Counted from the stretch's first letter, positions 20,169 through 31,980 are shown. The stretch: DNA of 64,000 bases from Leptobrachium leishanense (GCA_009667805.1 CM019069.1:97065204-97129203), one strand, 5' to 3'. The notes: a model not told the origin generated them from the sequence alone. Numbers and translations are program-made.

Positions 20169-20872
20169 GGCCCCTATTACAATCTTCGCTCAAATGCGCT
20201 CGCGCAGCGCTATTTTTTTGCACACGCAAAAAAAAGTTAGCGCGCGCAAATTACGATCCGAGCGCAGTTTTTCAGCCTTCATGTTTTTTCGAGCGCAAAT
20301 CCGACGCGCAAATGACCATTGCGAGCAGGAATCGGTGGGCAGACTGTTTTTTCATGGGATTCAGCCAATCAGAATTAAGAACCACCATTTGCTAGGTTTC
20401 GGTTGTTGTGCCTGTCAAAGTCAATCTGCGTACATGTGCTGCAACAAAAATAAAAAATTACACAATTTATTAATTTTATTGTTTGGGTATGTGTAGAATG
20501 TGTAACTGTACTGTGGTGTATTATTTTTTTTTGTGCAGGTTCATTTCGTTTCGGCCAGAACGTTCAGATTGTAAATTAACACCGGGTTTTCAAAGACGTT
20601 ACGATACTTTGCGCAAACGTCGTTCATACGATGTTGCGCGAAGATCGTAATACCATCCGCTCGAACGCATTCGCGCTGACAATGGTAAGTATGGAATGCG
20701 CGCACGCACTTGTGCTCACGCTGGGTTCGTGCAGGGTCAATCGCGGTAGACGCTAACGCGCATCGTTTGCGCGAGCGCTGCAATACGACGTTCCGCGCAA
20801 TTGTTTTTGTCCTCGCGCAAAAGCACATTTGCGCGCACGCGAATGCGCTGCGCGAGGATTGTAATAGGGGCC
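20169..20872. mobile_element. Foldback/TIR element family F, copy 1
   Basis: The ends read GGCCCCTATTACAATC and, inverted, the same 16 bases, followed by TCGC-rich subterminal DNA. Words GCGCGCAAA, AATGCGCTCGCGCAGCGC and their inverted forms recur along both arms, so most of the element can fold on itself. It is very rich in CpG compared with the flanks. The open frames over it (20167-20496, 20541-20828) are by-products. A relative lies at 21857-23749. Confidence 0.7.
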
Positions 20873-21856
20873 AATGTTTCTTTGAGTATTTAGGCAGTAG
20901 AATTACCGTCTGCTGCTCAGATTTTTAATCTATATTCTACATAGGTCAAGCTCTTTCATGGCATTCAGTTGTAGTAAAGCAAAATGTGAAGTTCATGTCA
21001 TTTTACACCATATAAACACTTCACCAATTGATGTATTTACAAATACGCATTTCATATACAGTACCATAATAAATATCTAAAATGTATATAAATATATATC
21101 ACACAAAATTCAGCACACTCCACCAAATCATATACTTAATGATTTTGAAAAACCCTGAAGGTTTATTTACAAAATATAAAACCCACATTTCATAAGTCTT
21201 CCAAAACGTAAATGTGTCTCATCAGTGTTATCTCCAAGAAACCTGTACTCCTTTCCTCTGTACACAAATGCTTCGGGGCTTTTACTGCTTTTTAATTTAA
21301 ATCAAGGTGAATACTACTCTGAAGAATTTTTTATAAAGTTAGAAATAAGAAAGGCCTTCAAATACCGCAATATATGTATTTTACATATGTACAGTACATA
21401 ATTGAAGGTTTCTGCTATTCTATCTGGGTTTCAGTACCAGCCAGCCATACTCCAATCTAATTTGTAACAAGAGAGGCTTTTGGAGAGAATACATACTGAG
21501 AATATTCAGATATGAACTTTGTCATTTTGTGTTGCGTGCATACTCCATGTCTCTGTATAATAAACTGCTTTACAAGCAAACTCTGAGAAGTATTTATTTG
21601 TAACAGCCTGTACAGCAGCACACCTGAACATCAGCCAGGGATTTTGCTAGAGACGTGCGGCCTACCGCTTTCAGTCTTATATTTTTTTATTTTAAAAATT
21701 AATTTAATGTTTTAATTCTATGTTATTTTTCAACCCTTTTTTGTTTCTTTGTGTTTAATCTTGATTTCAGTGAAACCAGAAGTAACAGGTGAGTACGCAT
21801 TATTTGAAGAAAGGTCAGGAGAGAAAATCATACGTGTGTAATACTATAACACTTTT
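20873..21856. other. No gene recognised
   Basis: AT-rich, single-copy-looking DNA without credible coding frames. Confidence 0.5.
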
Positions 21857-21973
21857 GGGGCTCTATTAAATTCATCGCGCAAATGCGCACGCGCAGCGCT
21901 ATATTTTTTTTCATGCTGCGTTAAACGTTAACGCGTGAAAAATAACAGTGGTATTACAATCCATGCGCATTTT

Positions 21974-22825
21974 ATTATTCTTTATTATTCTTTATTTATA
22001 AAGCGCCGGCATATTCCGCAGCGCTGTACAATAAGCACAGTATAGACAGGGTTACAATACATTGAACAACATTTGACAAACAGTACAGGAGGAGATGAGG
22101 GCCCTATTCCCGTAGGAACTCACAATCTGGGAGGGTTGGGGTTGGAAACAGGAGGAGAGGACTGTAAGGTGAGAGTGATTGATGGTTGTGTCAGTGAGTT
22201 GGGTGGTAGGCTTCCCTAAATAGGAACGTTTTAAGGGAGCGTTTGAAGGAAGAGAAGTTAGGGGAAAGTCTGACAGTACGAGGGAGAGCGTTCCAGAGAG
22301 TGGGGGCTGCGCGTGAGAAATCCTGCAGTCTATCATGGGAAAAGGTGATGCGGGGAGAAGCTAGGCGCAGGTCACTGTTTGACCTTAGGGAGCGGGCCGG
22401 GGTGTATTTGGTGATTAGTGAGGACAGGTAGTGGGGCGCTGAGTTAGTGAGGGTTTTGTAGGTAAGGATAAGGATTTTGAACTTAATTCTGCAGTGGATG
22501 GGGAGCCAGTGAAGGGCTCGCAGAGGGGAGCGGCAGAGACAGAGCGGCGGGTGAGGTGAATTAGCCTGGCGGAGGCGTTCAGGATGGATTGTAGGGGGGA
22601 GATGCGGGAGAGAGGGAGGCCAGATAAGAGATTATTGCAATAGTCGAGTCGGGAGATTACCAGGGCGTGTATGAGTTGTTTTGTGGTGACAGCGGTAAGA
22701 AATGGCCGAATTCTGGAAATATTACGCAGTTGGTATCGGCAGGAGGAGGAAAGAGACTGGATGTGGGGGATGAAGGAAAGAGCAGAGTCAAGTGTAACTC
22801 CAAGACAGCGAACTCGGTTTGATGG
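21974..22825 (-). pseudogene. L2-type LINE, 3' end of ORF2 (5'-truncated)
   Basis: The minus frame reads LGVTLDSALSFIPHIQSL, then LRNISRIRPFLT, LVISRLDYCNNLL and GLPLSRISPLQ, the C-terminal region of L2/CR1-type RTs. The 3' tail complement contains GTACAGCGCTGCGGAATATG and CGCTTTATAAATAAAG. GCATTTT flanks it at 21967-21973 and 22826-22832, a likely 7-bp target duplication. RT catalytic motifs are absent because the copy is truncated. Confidence 0.8.
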
Positions 22826-22873
22826 GCATTTTTTCATCCGTCAAAAAATAACATGCGTAAAAAAGACGTGCAA

Positions 22874-23209
22874 TGTGTTATTCTCCTGACACCCTGACAC
22901 TCATAGAAGCGTTATATGTCGACATCTGTGAACCCACAACCTGCGTCACTCATATCTACCGTATGCAGGGCTAGTTATTTACTGAACCCCCCCCCCTTTC
23001 CCTTCCTTTTTTTTTTTTTTTTTTTTATATCCTCGTCCTCTTTCCCCCACCCCTCCTCCCTCTCTCCCCCCTGTTAAGCGCAACCCTAAACTCTACTTGT
23101 AACAACAAATGACCATTCTAATTCTATGTGCTACTGTACTATGGAATGTACAATATCTCACTATGTATGTTTGATAAAAACCAATAAAACTTTATTATTA
23201 AAAAAAAAA
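22874..23209 (+). mobile_element. LINE 3'-end retrocopy with poly-A tail
   Basis: It ends CCAATAAAACTTTATTATT followed by about 14 A's. The 13-bp sequence AAAAGACGTGCAA lies at 22861-22873 and again right after the tail (about 23210-23222), a clear target duplication. A C/T-rich block (22985-23075) precedes the 3' end. The layout fits a 5'-truncated L1-type insertion. Confidence 0.75.
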
Positions 23210-23749
23210 AAAAGACGTGCAAAAACGCGCGCATTAAGGTTGCGCGCAGAAATCGGTGTGCAGACTGTATTTTCACACGATTCAGCCAATCAGAATTAAG
23301 AACCACAATTGTCTCCCGTTAAGTTTTTGCGCCTGTCAAAATCAATCTGAGTATATATGCTGCAGCAATAATAAAAACACGCACAACTTCTCAATTTTAT
23401 TGTTTGGTTATGCGTAGAATGTGTAACTATACTCTGCTGTATTTTTTTTTTTGGGCTGGTGTATTTGGTGTCGGCCAGGACGTTCAGATTTGCTGTTAAC
23501 TCCAGCTTTTCAAAGACGTTAAAATTATGCGCGCAAACGTTATCCATTAAAATTTGCGCATAGATTGCAATAACATCCGCGTACCAGCGCACAAATGCAT
23601 TTGCGCTCACAATTTTAAGTATATTACGCTTGCGCAGGGTTTGCGCAGGTTCACCAGCGGTAGACATTAACGCACATTTTTTGCATGGACATTGTAATAC
23701 GACGTTGTTCCCCTCGCGTTAATGCGTTTTTGCGCATTTTTATCCCCCT

Positions 23750-24690
23750 AAAAATATGTTCCCGTAAATAAATAGGTAAAAAAAAAACTATTTATATTTG
23801 TGTTTCCAATAAATGTCTGGTTACTGGTGGGTAGCAAAGAGCAAATTCATTACTGTGGAATTATGAAAACACAAACCATAATTTAAACTTGTTCACACAA
23901 TAGCAAATATAAAAGAAATTGGAATGAGAGCATGAACTATTTTTACTGGAAGATGTACGTTGTATAGTTTTACATTTGTTGTAAATTTAAACTAATATGT
24001 TTATTACACTTAGGTCTGCAGTAAAAGTAAGGTAGCATATTTCCCTTCAAGGGGGGAAGCTTATAAAGAGCACATCCTACAGGGAATTAATATATTTTCC
24101 ATAACCACCCTCCCTCCCTTAAAGGGGACATCTGGTCTCTTAAAGGGAAGAGTCTGTAACTATAATTTACATATAAAAAACTCATCACGTCTGATGTAAG
24201 ATTAAAAGGGCACAACAGGGTGGCTTTAAAATCCATTTTATATGGAACATCAATAATGAAATTGATATAAAACAAGACTTTCTCGCCTTCAGACGTTTTG
24301 AATAGCAGAAGGAACATCAGTGTGAGTGGACGTTCCTTCCACTCTGACGCCCGTCCGACGCCCTTCTGGCCACCTTAGTAGCAGTTAGTGGCCACCTTAG
24401 CGTCACAGCGTCACAATGCTGCGATGGACACTGGAAGGCAAGTCAGTACGGGCGCACAAAGTGCGCTCGTCTGACCCCAGTCTTAATGTTGTCCATTTGA
24501 TGCAGGTCCCTGGATTCTGATCTGTCTATCTATATGTATACCTGTTGCTAATTTCTAGAAGGAGTTAAAGTATAAGTATAAGTCAGTGAGTCTTCAAACA
24601 AAAGTAGTGAGAACAAATACCTGCACAATGTAGTCAGGAAGAACATGTGGCTCATACACATTCACTATCACTAAAGTATATTGGAGTACA
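23750..24690. other. No gene; right end of a TIR element near 24455-24485
   Basis: Mostly AT-rich. GTGCGCTCGTCTGACCCCAG at 24461-24480 matches the terminal repeat of the element at 26929-27375, so a relative probably ends here. Its left end may be near 24320 but is unclear. Confidence 0.45.
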
Positions 24691-24760
24691 TGATGATGAT
24701 TCTTATTGTTCATATAGTGCCAACAGTTACAGCAGTGCTTTACAATAAGGAACAGGGAAT
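24690..24760 (-). mobile_element. LINE tail fragment (L2-like 3' end)
   Basis: It reads CATATAGTGCCAACAGTTAC and GCAGTGCTTTACAATAAGG. The complement matches the general pattern TTGTAAAGC...TGTTGGC(A/G)CTATAT seen in the tails at 22.0, 27.5 and 33.7 kb. Confidence 0.55.
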
Positions 24761-25309
24761 TAACCAGTTGCCGACGCTGGGTGTTCTATGTTGTCCTGTA
24801 ACAAGCAGGCTTTAACGCCATGGGGCGGCATACCACATCCCTCTGCATTTGATCCTCCGACGGGCCGCCTCCCTTCCCAGGATGCAGATCATAGGCTGGG
24901 GGTGCTGCCCGTAAATCACGGCGAAATCAGCCAATCACGGCGATCTGGGTCAGGTGACAGCAGGGCCGCCATCAGGGCATTACGCCCCATGCTGCTATAA
25001 GGGGCCCTGGGGGTCCAGCCTGCCGGGGCCCCGCTGTCGGTGGCACCTTTTTTTAACAGCTCCAGTATCGGACTCTATGAGTCCGAATCCGGAGCTGTAC
25101 TGTGTGTCTCCTCGCAGGCTGGCTGGCTGGGCGGGCCAAGCAGCATACGTGTGCCTCCCAAGCACGCTGCTTTGGCGCCGCCACCTCCAGTCACGTGTGT
25201 GACATACATGTCACACACTAGTAGCTGCTTGTGACACGGAGGGCCCGGGAGAAGACTGGAGAAGAAAGAAGAGAGGAGCAAAGGACAGGTACCGAAGATG
25301 GCGGAGCGG

Positions 25310-25960
25310 TGAGCCAGGGCCCAGCCAGACGCCAAGGCCCAGCCTGACCCCAGGGTCCAGCCAGACCCCAAGGCCCTGCCAGGGCACAGCCAGACCCCAA
25401 GGCAAAGCCAGATCCTAGGGCCCAGCCAGACCCCAAGGCCCAGTCTGACCCCAGCTAGACCCCAAGGCCCAGCCAGACCCCAAGACTCAGCCAGGTCCCA
25501 GCCAGACTCCAAGGCTCAGACAGGGCCCAACCAGGGCCCAAGGCTCAGCCAGGGCCCAGCCAGACCCCCAAGGTCCAGCCAGGGCCCAGCCAGACCCAAA
25601 GGCCCAGCCAGACCCAAAGGCCCAGCAAGACCCGAGGGCCCACCCAGACCCCAGGGCCCAACCAGACCCCAAGGCCCAGCCAGGGCCCAGCCCGACCCAA
25701 AGGCCCAGCCAGACCCCGAGGCCCAGCCAGACCCCAAGGCCCAGCCAGACCCCAAGGCTCAGCCAGGGTCCAGTCAGACCCCAAGGCCCAGCCAGACCAC
25801 AGGGCCCAGCCAGACCCCAAGGCCCAGTCAGGGCCCAGCCAAACCCCAGGGCCCAGCCAGACCCCAAGGCTCAGCCAGGGCCCAGCCAAACCCCAGGGCC
25901 CAACCAAGCCCCAGTGCCCAGGCCAGCCCCAGGGCCCAGCCAAGCACAAAGGCCATCATA
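25310..25960. repeat. GC-rich minisatellite (CCAAGGCCCAGCCAGAC-type)
   Basis: About 30 tandem units built from CAGCCAGACCCCAAGGCC and CAGCCAGGGCC alternate irregularly. The long minus-strand frames reading GLAGPWGLAGPW-like words in three phases come from this array and are not genes. Confidence 0.9.
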
Positions 25961-25976
25961 CAGACAGCACAATACT

Positions 25977-26330
25977 GTGAGAGTTATTGCTGTGGAGCTG
26001 TGTGATACGCTCATACGCACTGCACATTACTGTGAGTTTTATTGCTGTGGAACTCTGTGATAAGCTCATACACACTGCACATTACTGTGAGTTTTATTGC
26101 TGTGGAGCTTTGTGATATGCTCATACACACCTCACATTACTGTGAGTTTATTGCTGTGGAGCTGTGTGATACGCTCATACGCACTGCACATTACTGTGAG
26201 TTTTATTGCTGTGGAGCTCTGTGATAAGCTCATACACACCGCACATTACTGTGAGTTTTATTGCTTTGGAGCTCTGTGATACACTCATACACACCGCACA
26301 TTACTGTGAGTTTTATTGCTGTGGAACTGT
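25977..26330. repeat. 55-bp tandem repeat, about six units
   Basis: Each unit carries ATTGCTGTGGAGCT, TGTGATA, GCTCATAC and CACATTACTGTGAGTTTT. A single diverged unit occurs at about 58470-58525 in another hAT-like element, so the unit is an old internal part of this family. Confidence 0.9.
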
Positions 26331-26423
26331 GTTATGTCCTTTTTTTGTTTTGGAAGGGGGCGAAAAGCTGTTAAAGGTTGAGGAAGTTTACGGGGGGCCC
26401 CATCATTTCTGAAGGCTGCCCTG

Positions 26424-26928
26424 TGTGACAGCGGTGACAGCTCACTGTCACAATGTCTCAGCCAATGCTTTTAACATTGTCTCTGCCTCTCTCTTCTCCT
26501 CACTTCGATCTGAGGCAGGGAGGCAAAGAATTGTTGCAGTTTGAAATAAACATTTTTTTAACCCTTTTAGTGCTGATCACAGCATAATCCCTGTATCAGC
26601 CGGACAGGGGGATTCTATATTTTTATTTTTTTTAAAATGACCATTTTTGTCAGCTGCAGCGTATTTTTAAATTATTTTAACCCATTTCACTGCTACCCGA
26701 TCACTATTCACAGTATCCATGCTGTACTGTGTAAGTGATTGGTGTGGCTGTGATCTGAGGACTCTCTGATCAAGCTGACCTGTTTTGAAGGGATTTTTTT
26801 AATAATAAAACTTCTACATGGGGTACCGTTGAACTCGTGAGACATTGCTGAACACATCGCATAAGGGGATATAATAGTATCTATCCCTCCCCTTAGTATA
26901 CATTTGTACTCACTGTGGCCCACATTTA
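26424..26928. other. No gene; TTAACCC-type fragments
   Basis: AT-rich DNA. TTAACCCTTTTAGTGCTGATC (about 26558) and TTAACCCATTTCACTGC (about 26678) resemble the ends of the TTAA hairpin family and may be end fragments of it. Confidence 0.4.
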
Positions 26929-27375
26929 GGCTAGGGTCAGATGAACGCATTCTGTGCGGACTACGCGTCTTTGCACAACGGACGTACTTTCTGACTGACG
27001 TCGAGGTAGTGGCCACACAGTCCGATTTTGTGACTGATGGGTTTTTTGACTGATGTAGAAGGGAAAATAAATTAATATGAAAAATATTTTTTCCGTCAAA
27101 ATGCTGGATGTCAAAAATGCAGTCCGTCTGACTTCGTTCCATCACTCACACACAAAGATATGCAGACGTTGCGGACGCAGCGCACTCTGTGCGTCCGTTC
27201 TAGTGGATTAACGTTCTTACCTAATTTGCGTCCGTTTGCCGCGTCCGTTGTGGGTCCGCACTTCTGTGTGGACGTACTTCGTGTGTGGTCTCTATTGATC
27301 ATAATTGTATGCTACCACGGACGTTAAAATGTGCGGCAACACGGACATGAACAATGCGCTCGTCTGACCCGAGCC
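26929..27375. mobile_element. TIR element with possible TA duplication
   Basis: The left end GGCTAGGGTCAGATGAACG and the complement of the right end GGCTCGGGTCAGACGAGCG are inverted repeats of about 19 bp. TA lies directly outside each end (26927-26928, 27376-27377). The interior is rich in GGACG/CGTCC words in both orientations. No transposase is encoded. Confidence 0.65.
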
Positions 27376-27452
27376 TAAATTGAAACACATACATTCTTTA
27401 CCGATATACATTATTGATGCGCCACAGGAGAACTTCCTTTACACTCACAAAG

Positions 27453-27600
27453 ATATTATTATTATTTATTAAGCGCCAACACATTCCGCAGCGCTGTACA
27501 AAGGTGCAATGTGTAAAGACAGGGCAATTCTACAATACATAAAAGAGGCAGGTCAGCATTCCTGCCAGCAAATACAGGAGGACATGAGGGCCCTAAGCGA
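27453..27600 (-). mobile_element. L2-type LINE 3' fragment
   Basis: ATTATTATTTATTAAGCGCC followed by ACATTCCGCAGCGCTGTAC is the complement of the same tail as the fragment at 21974. The stretch continues into GGACATGAGGGCCCT, also shared with that copy (GAGATGAGGGCCCT). Confidence 0.75.
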
Positions 27601-28479
27601 ACTCTGTCATTCACACTTAAAATACAATGCAGAATTTTAAAAATAGCAAAATTTCCTATTTTCTTTAAAATGTTTATATATAAATCTTTGATGGAAAATG
27701 AAAGCCCCATTTCTCCTGAACAAAATGATATATAATAAGGGTGGGTGCACTTAATATGAGAGATGTAAATTATGGTTGAACAGGCGAATAGCTGAAATTC
27801 TACTTTTCGAATTGTTCAGAACTTGTCCTTAAGGGGTTAAACTTAAGAAAATGATAAATAAGCTTAGGTACCTCAGTCAGTCAAGAGGTGTAGACGGCCT
27901 GGTCAGACAAGCTGACATAAATATGAAATCTCCTTTAAAGTGCATCGATCACGGGCAACATTACCTTTGCCCATTCAGCAAGGCATGCCTCCCTTTATAT
28001 AGCTCAGAATTTTTTCTCTGACCCACATTATGCAAAAAATGAAATATTCCCTTTTCAAAGTTACTCCCTGTCCCCCAGGCCAGCGCCATGTTGCATGGGG
28101 GGAGGGGCCACTGCGTGCAGAAAGCCGTCCCACAAGACATCACCCTGCTCATTCAGTGTGCTGTGTTGGCTGTCAGTCAAACCCTGACAGGCAGACAGCA
28201 CCAAGAGCCATCCTCCCAACTGCGGCATGCTGCACTCACGTGGAGGGACGAGGGAAAATGCTAAAACAGATTTAACTCAGAATTTTGCATTATATAAGCC
28301 AGTGAAAAACCCCTGATCTATACAAACAGAAAGATGCCCTGTCGTATGGACAAAAGTAATTTAACCCACGACTGAGGCACTTTAACAAAACTAGCTTTGG
28401 ATCTATATGGGAATGTAGGCCATGCTTCACTTCCAAACCCTTATGCAAACGGTTAATGTGAAAGAATACAAGGGTCTTT
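27601..28479. other. No gene recognised
   Basis: Mixed composition, with no credible frame. The stretch 28060-28260 is GC-richer and may be repeat-derived, but I cannot place it. Confidence 0.45.
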
Positions 28480-29340
28480 CAAAACGCACCGAAATTTCAG
28501 TGCTTTCTCGTTTGGCGTACTGCGTTGATTCCACCTTCACTATTCACCGCAGAGTCCCCGTAGTCTGCTGAACATGGTGCTGCTAAAGACCACCGCTGAT
28601 TGCCGAACAGACGGCAAAACAATGCCAAATGGTGCCGGTCAGACCACCGAACTGACTGCCAAACTGCAGAAAACAAATGTGCGGAAATAATTAAAAAGGT
28701 CCTATAAAAAACAATAACACGGTCTGTTACAGAATAAAAAATAAATAAATATATCAAAGTGCGACAAAATATAAATTAAAAAATGGTTTGCTGAAAATGA
28801 AAAGAATAAACAGTTGAATAAAAGAAAAAAATATATTTTTTTACATTGAATCCTCAGGGCCCTTTCACACTGAGCGATTTATCGAGCGATTTTTGCCGCG
28901 ATATCGCGCATATTTCTGTGCGATATCGCTCTATGTAACTCCTCCAATGCATTTCAATGGAGATGTTCACATCTCACAGCTCAATGTCGCAAGTAGCTCG
29001 TCACTGTAGCTTGTTGCTGGTACCTAACCCTTTTTTCACAATTTGCGAAGTATCGCTCAATGACGCGTATATGAAAATCGCGTGGAAAAAAGTGCGATAT
29101 TCATGTCGCTCAGTGTGAACGCAGCCTAAGGGATTCGCCTGCTTAAAGAAGCCAAACTGAATCACTGAAAATCAAGGCATTTCGATGATGCCAAATCGCA
29201 GCGCTCTGCACCGTATTTCACCGTCAATTCGCCAGTATTTGCGAAATTGACAGCTTTCTGAATAGACGACCTGCAACAAAATTGCACCATATCGTGAAAT
29301 GTAGCGTTTGGTGGCAAGTTCATCGCTTATTGAATAACCC
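28480..29340. mobile_element. TIR element family M, copy 2, with nested hAT-like element
   Basis: GTGCTTTCTCGTTTGGCG and CACTATTCACCGCAGAGTCC at the left, and AATTCGCCAGTATTTGCG and TGGCAAGTTCATCGCTTATT at the right, match family M copy 1 (18573-19435). The complement of the right end reads AAAGGGTTATTCAATAAGCG. It is interrupted at 28860-29124. Confidence 0.65.
28860..29124. mobile_element. Small hAT-like element
   Basis: The ends CCCTTTCACACTGAGCGA and (complement) CTGCGTTCACACTGAGCGA are inverted repeats. Flanks CCTCAGGG (28852-28859) and CCTAAGGG (29125-29132) match at 7 of 8 positions. Copy 1 of the host element lacks it at the equivalent place (GAATCCTATGGGCTGCGCC), which supports insertion. 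Confidence 0.75.
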
Positions 29341-29600
29341 TTTACGTGAATTATAATATTTTGTGAATTCAGCTATTTTGACATTAGTCGCTTGCAATCT
29401 CCACACAAATCACTGCTTAGTGAATATCCCCCCTGATGTTCTGTGCAACAAGGAAGGAGCAAGGTTAAATTTTAAATAATATAAAAAAAACTTTACGCAC
29501 CCCCTTCCCCTTCCCACGTCTATCTAAGTGTATCTTAAATAAACTATAAATGCAATATATCATAGTGACTATTCAGTGCCTGATCACAGGGAGATGAGCT
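29341..29600. other. No gene; TIR-end fragment
   Basis: ACAAATCACTGCTTAGTGAA at about 29406 followed by TATCCCCCC resembles an end of family M. The rest is unremarkable. Confidence 0.4.
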
Positions 29601-30840
29601 TGTGCAGAGGGAAAAGACCTGTGCAGGCAGTGAGCACGGATGCGTGCAGCTCATTGGGCGATCACACACGTGACCCTCCCGGATCTAATCGGCCAAGTAC
29701 AGGTCTAAATTAACTCTTGTCAGTGTGAGCACTATCTGCCGCACAAGGCACAGACCGCTGTCTGCCTGCTGCTCCCTTCTGGAGCGTGAACTCGGGGGCC
29801 CTCTGCTGGAGTTCGGCAGTATGACAAGCAGCGTCTCTTTCTGACGTCTCTTGTATTTCTAGGAATGCCCCTTCCCTGTTACTATATTTGGAGGTAGTTT
29901 CTAGGAAAATAATTTCCAGAGGATCTGGACTTCAGCACAGCTCCATATTCAGAACCACTCTATGGATTTTTATTCTCATTTCTTCTGCCATGCTTTTCTG
30001 TCGCCATACTATATGCTTTTTTATTGTCCTGCAATGTAAAAAAGAAGATATTGACAGGGGCACTGCTCACAACTAATCTCTTCTAGCTTGATTATTTTGT
30101 TTGGAGATTTGATTATATTTTGACAACACTTTTTTTTTTAGTGGATCCTCCTCTCCCTCCCTCCCTTTAAACCCATACAGTTTTTTTTTTTTTTTTTTAC
30201 CCCTGATCTGGCCTCTTGTGGCGTGACCATGATGAAGAATTTTTTTTCAGAAGCCTGGCAATGTGATCTTCATGTAATGAGTCAGGATTCGCTCACGAGG
30301 AAGGAGCAGGGGTTGTATGTGGATCTACCTTCCCCAGCGAGGATCTATTTCTGAAAAGCACCATCAGCTAGCTGCCTGCTTTCTCCCTCTCTAGATACAA
30401 AGCCCTGGGTAAGTTGCTGCCATCCTTTTGTCTTGATTTCCTATAAATCCTCCAGACTGCAGCCTGTGATCAGATGGGCTCTGTCTCACACCATGCACAG
30501 GCTGTTCCCTTGATCTGCAGGTGTGGAAACACTTTGGAGCAGTGGAAGGTGGAGGCACAGCCAGATGTCACACATTTAGGTGCACTGGAGATGGCCAGCA
30601 GCTCATCAGTACATGATCTTGTCCAGATCACGGTTTATTTTCTGATGTTTGATTTGGTGGGTGTGGACCACTTGGAGAGAGCATTTCCAAGCCCAGAGAG
30701 CAGACACTTGCCATGGGACAGCCTTCAGACAATGGTCCCAGTACTTCTAGCTCAGGGCAAGGGACAGCTGTCTGACATTGATCACCAGCCTGCTATAGAT
30801 CCACCAGCTGATCAGTCCTGCGCCATGTGTTAGAGCAGCA
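29601..30840 (+). other. Single-copy-looking, exon/promoter-like stretch; no gene named
   Basis: This is the least repetitive and most evenly composed stretch of the window. CCCTGGGTAAGTTGC at 30403-30417 contains a strong 5' splice-donor consensus (GGGTAAGT). TTTTTTTTCAG (30240-30250) and CTCCCTCTCTAG (30383-30394) look like acceptors. The longest plus frame (30474-30833, 119 residues) matches no family I know and has no clear codon signal. It could be a 5' non-coding exon and promoter of a host gene or simply unique DNA. Confidence 0.3.
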
Positions 30841-31914
30841 TATTGGACCCACACAATGCCAATCTGGCAGAAAAATATTAAAAAAACTATATACATATTA
30901 TAAAGGTAAATATTCTCCTGTCTGTTCAATCACAGCGCAAAGTAAAAAAAAAAAAAAAAAAGAGACTTTCATAAAGTTACGTAATTCTTTCTGTTATATA
31001 AGAAGTCATAATAAGGTGCGATGGTAGAGCGCAGCAAAATGTCCGAAACATCACGTACACCAAAGAATGGTGTTAAATAGAATAAATCAGAAACGTAAAA
31101 AAAAATTCTCTTGTTTATGGTATTATCTTATTAAATATACAAACTAAAGAAAAAAGTTCAGTAAGAATACTTCATAGCAAAAAAACACATAGCGGATGAT
31201 TTGTTTAGGTTAAAAAAGCGTGGCAGGGTTTCCTAATCATTCTAGCAGAGTATGGGTTAAATAAAAGTTGGACGTTAAAATTCTATTACATAATCCTGCT
31301 ATCGTCTATGCACGTTGACTCCTGATCAGAGTTTATATCTTTTTCTGCCAAGCGCAAACCTTCCCTTTTTTTTTTTAGTTGCTTTTCTAAAAGGGTAAAA
31401 ATAAGAGAAAGTTAAGCGCTAAATAAGCACGCCATGTGAAAGTTTATTCTAACACACCCTTTTTAACCGATGTCTCTCCTAAGTGGAGCTGTGCTTGTGT
31501 GCGCACTGCATATGTACAAGTACAATACTGTTATTGTTCAAAGCAAAGTTTACAAACAAGCGATGATACAAAGTTGACTAAGGTATTTATTCACTTAACG
31601 GCGAATTGGCGGGAACTGAAATGCAACTTTGATAAAATTTCCAGTTTTGCTTTAAATTCCTACTTGTCTTTTTCAGCTTAAATCTGACAGTTCAGTTTGC
31701 TACAATCTTTGAATAAACATCAAAATGTTCCAAATATGTTTAGGCCTAAATTGTGTTACCTTGATCCGTTTTGAAAGTTCTGGAAAGTATTGTGCATGAA
31801 AACATAAATATTTGCCAAAAGTGCAAGAAACACGTTTATATAATACTTTTACAATAACTAATAATGATTAAAGTAATTTTTTTCAGTCCCACAAATGTTA
31901 TCATATATATATAC

Positions 31915-31947
<33 letters not shown>

Positions 31948-31980
31948 ACATCCAGTGTGTGTGTGTGTGTGTGTGTAAGG
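30841..31980. other. No gene; A-run at 30943-30961
   Basis: A run of about 19 A's could be the tail of a short retrocopy, but I cannot find its matching duplication. The rest is AT-rich with no credible frame. Confidence 0.45.
31905..31976. repeat. (TA)n/(TG)n microsatellite
   Basis: Alternating TATATA and TGTGTG tracts, with ACATCCAGTGTGTG repeated again at about 32138. Confidence 0.95.

Larger units (their letters stand above)
21857..23749. mobile_element. Foldback/TIR element family F, copy 2, with two LINE insertions
   Basis: The left end GGGGCTCTATTAAATTCATCG followed by CGCAGCGCTAT, and the right end complement AGGGGGATAAAAATGCGC, resemble family F copy 1. The words TCGGCCAGGACGTTCAGATT and ACCAC-TTTGCTAGG/ATTGTC-like phrases in the right half are also shared with copy 1. 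It is interrupted by an L2-type fragment (21974-22825) and an L1-type 3' end (22874-23209). Confidence 0.65.
24961..26423. mobile_element. hAT-like non-autonomous element filled with minisatellites
   Basis: The left end CAGGGCCGCCATCAGGGC and the complement of the right end CAGGGCAGCCTTCAGAAAT are terminal inverted repeats. Flanks GGTGACAG (24953-24960) and TGTGACAG (26424-26431) match at 7 of 8 positions, fitting the 8-bp hAT duplication. Inside are a GC-rich minisatellite (25310-25960) and a 55-bp tandem array (25977-26330). No transposase is encoded. Confidence 0.75.

Noticed and set aside
25075..25949. Several long minus-strand frames rich in Gly, Leu, Ala, Pro and Trp
   Set aside because: They exist in three phases over a GC-rich minisatellite, so they are a by-product of repeat length and composition.
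30474..30833. 119-residue plus-strand frame as a host gene
   Set aside because: No recognisable domain, and the length is possible by chance. Kept only as part of an exon/promoter-like stretch.
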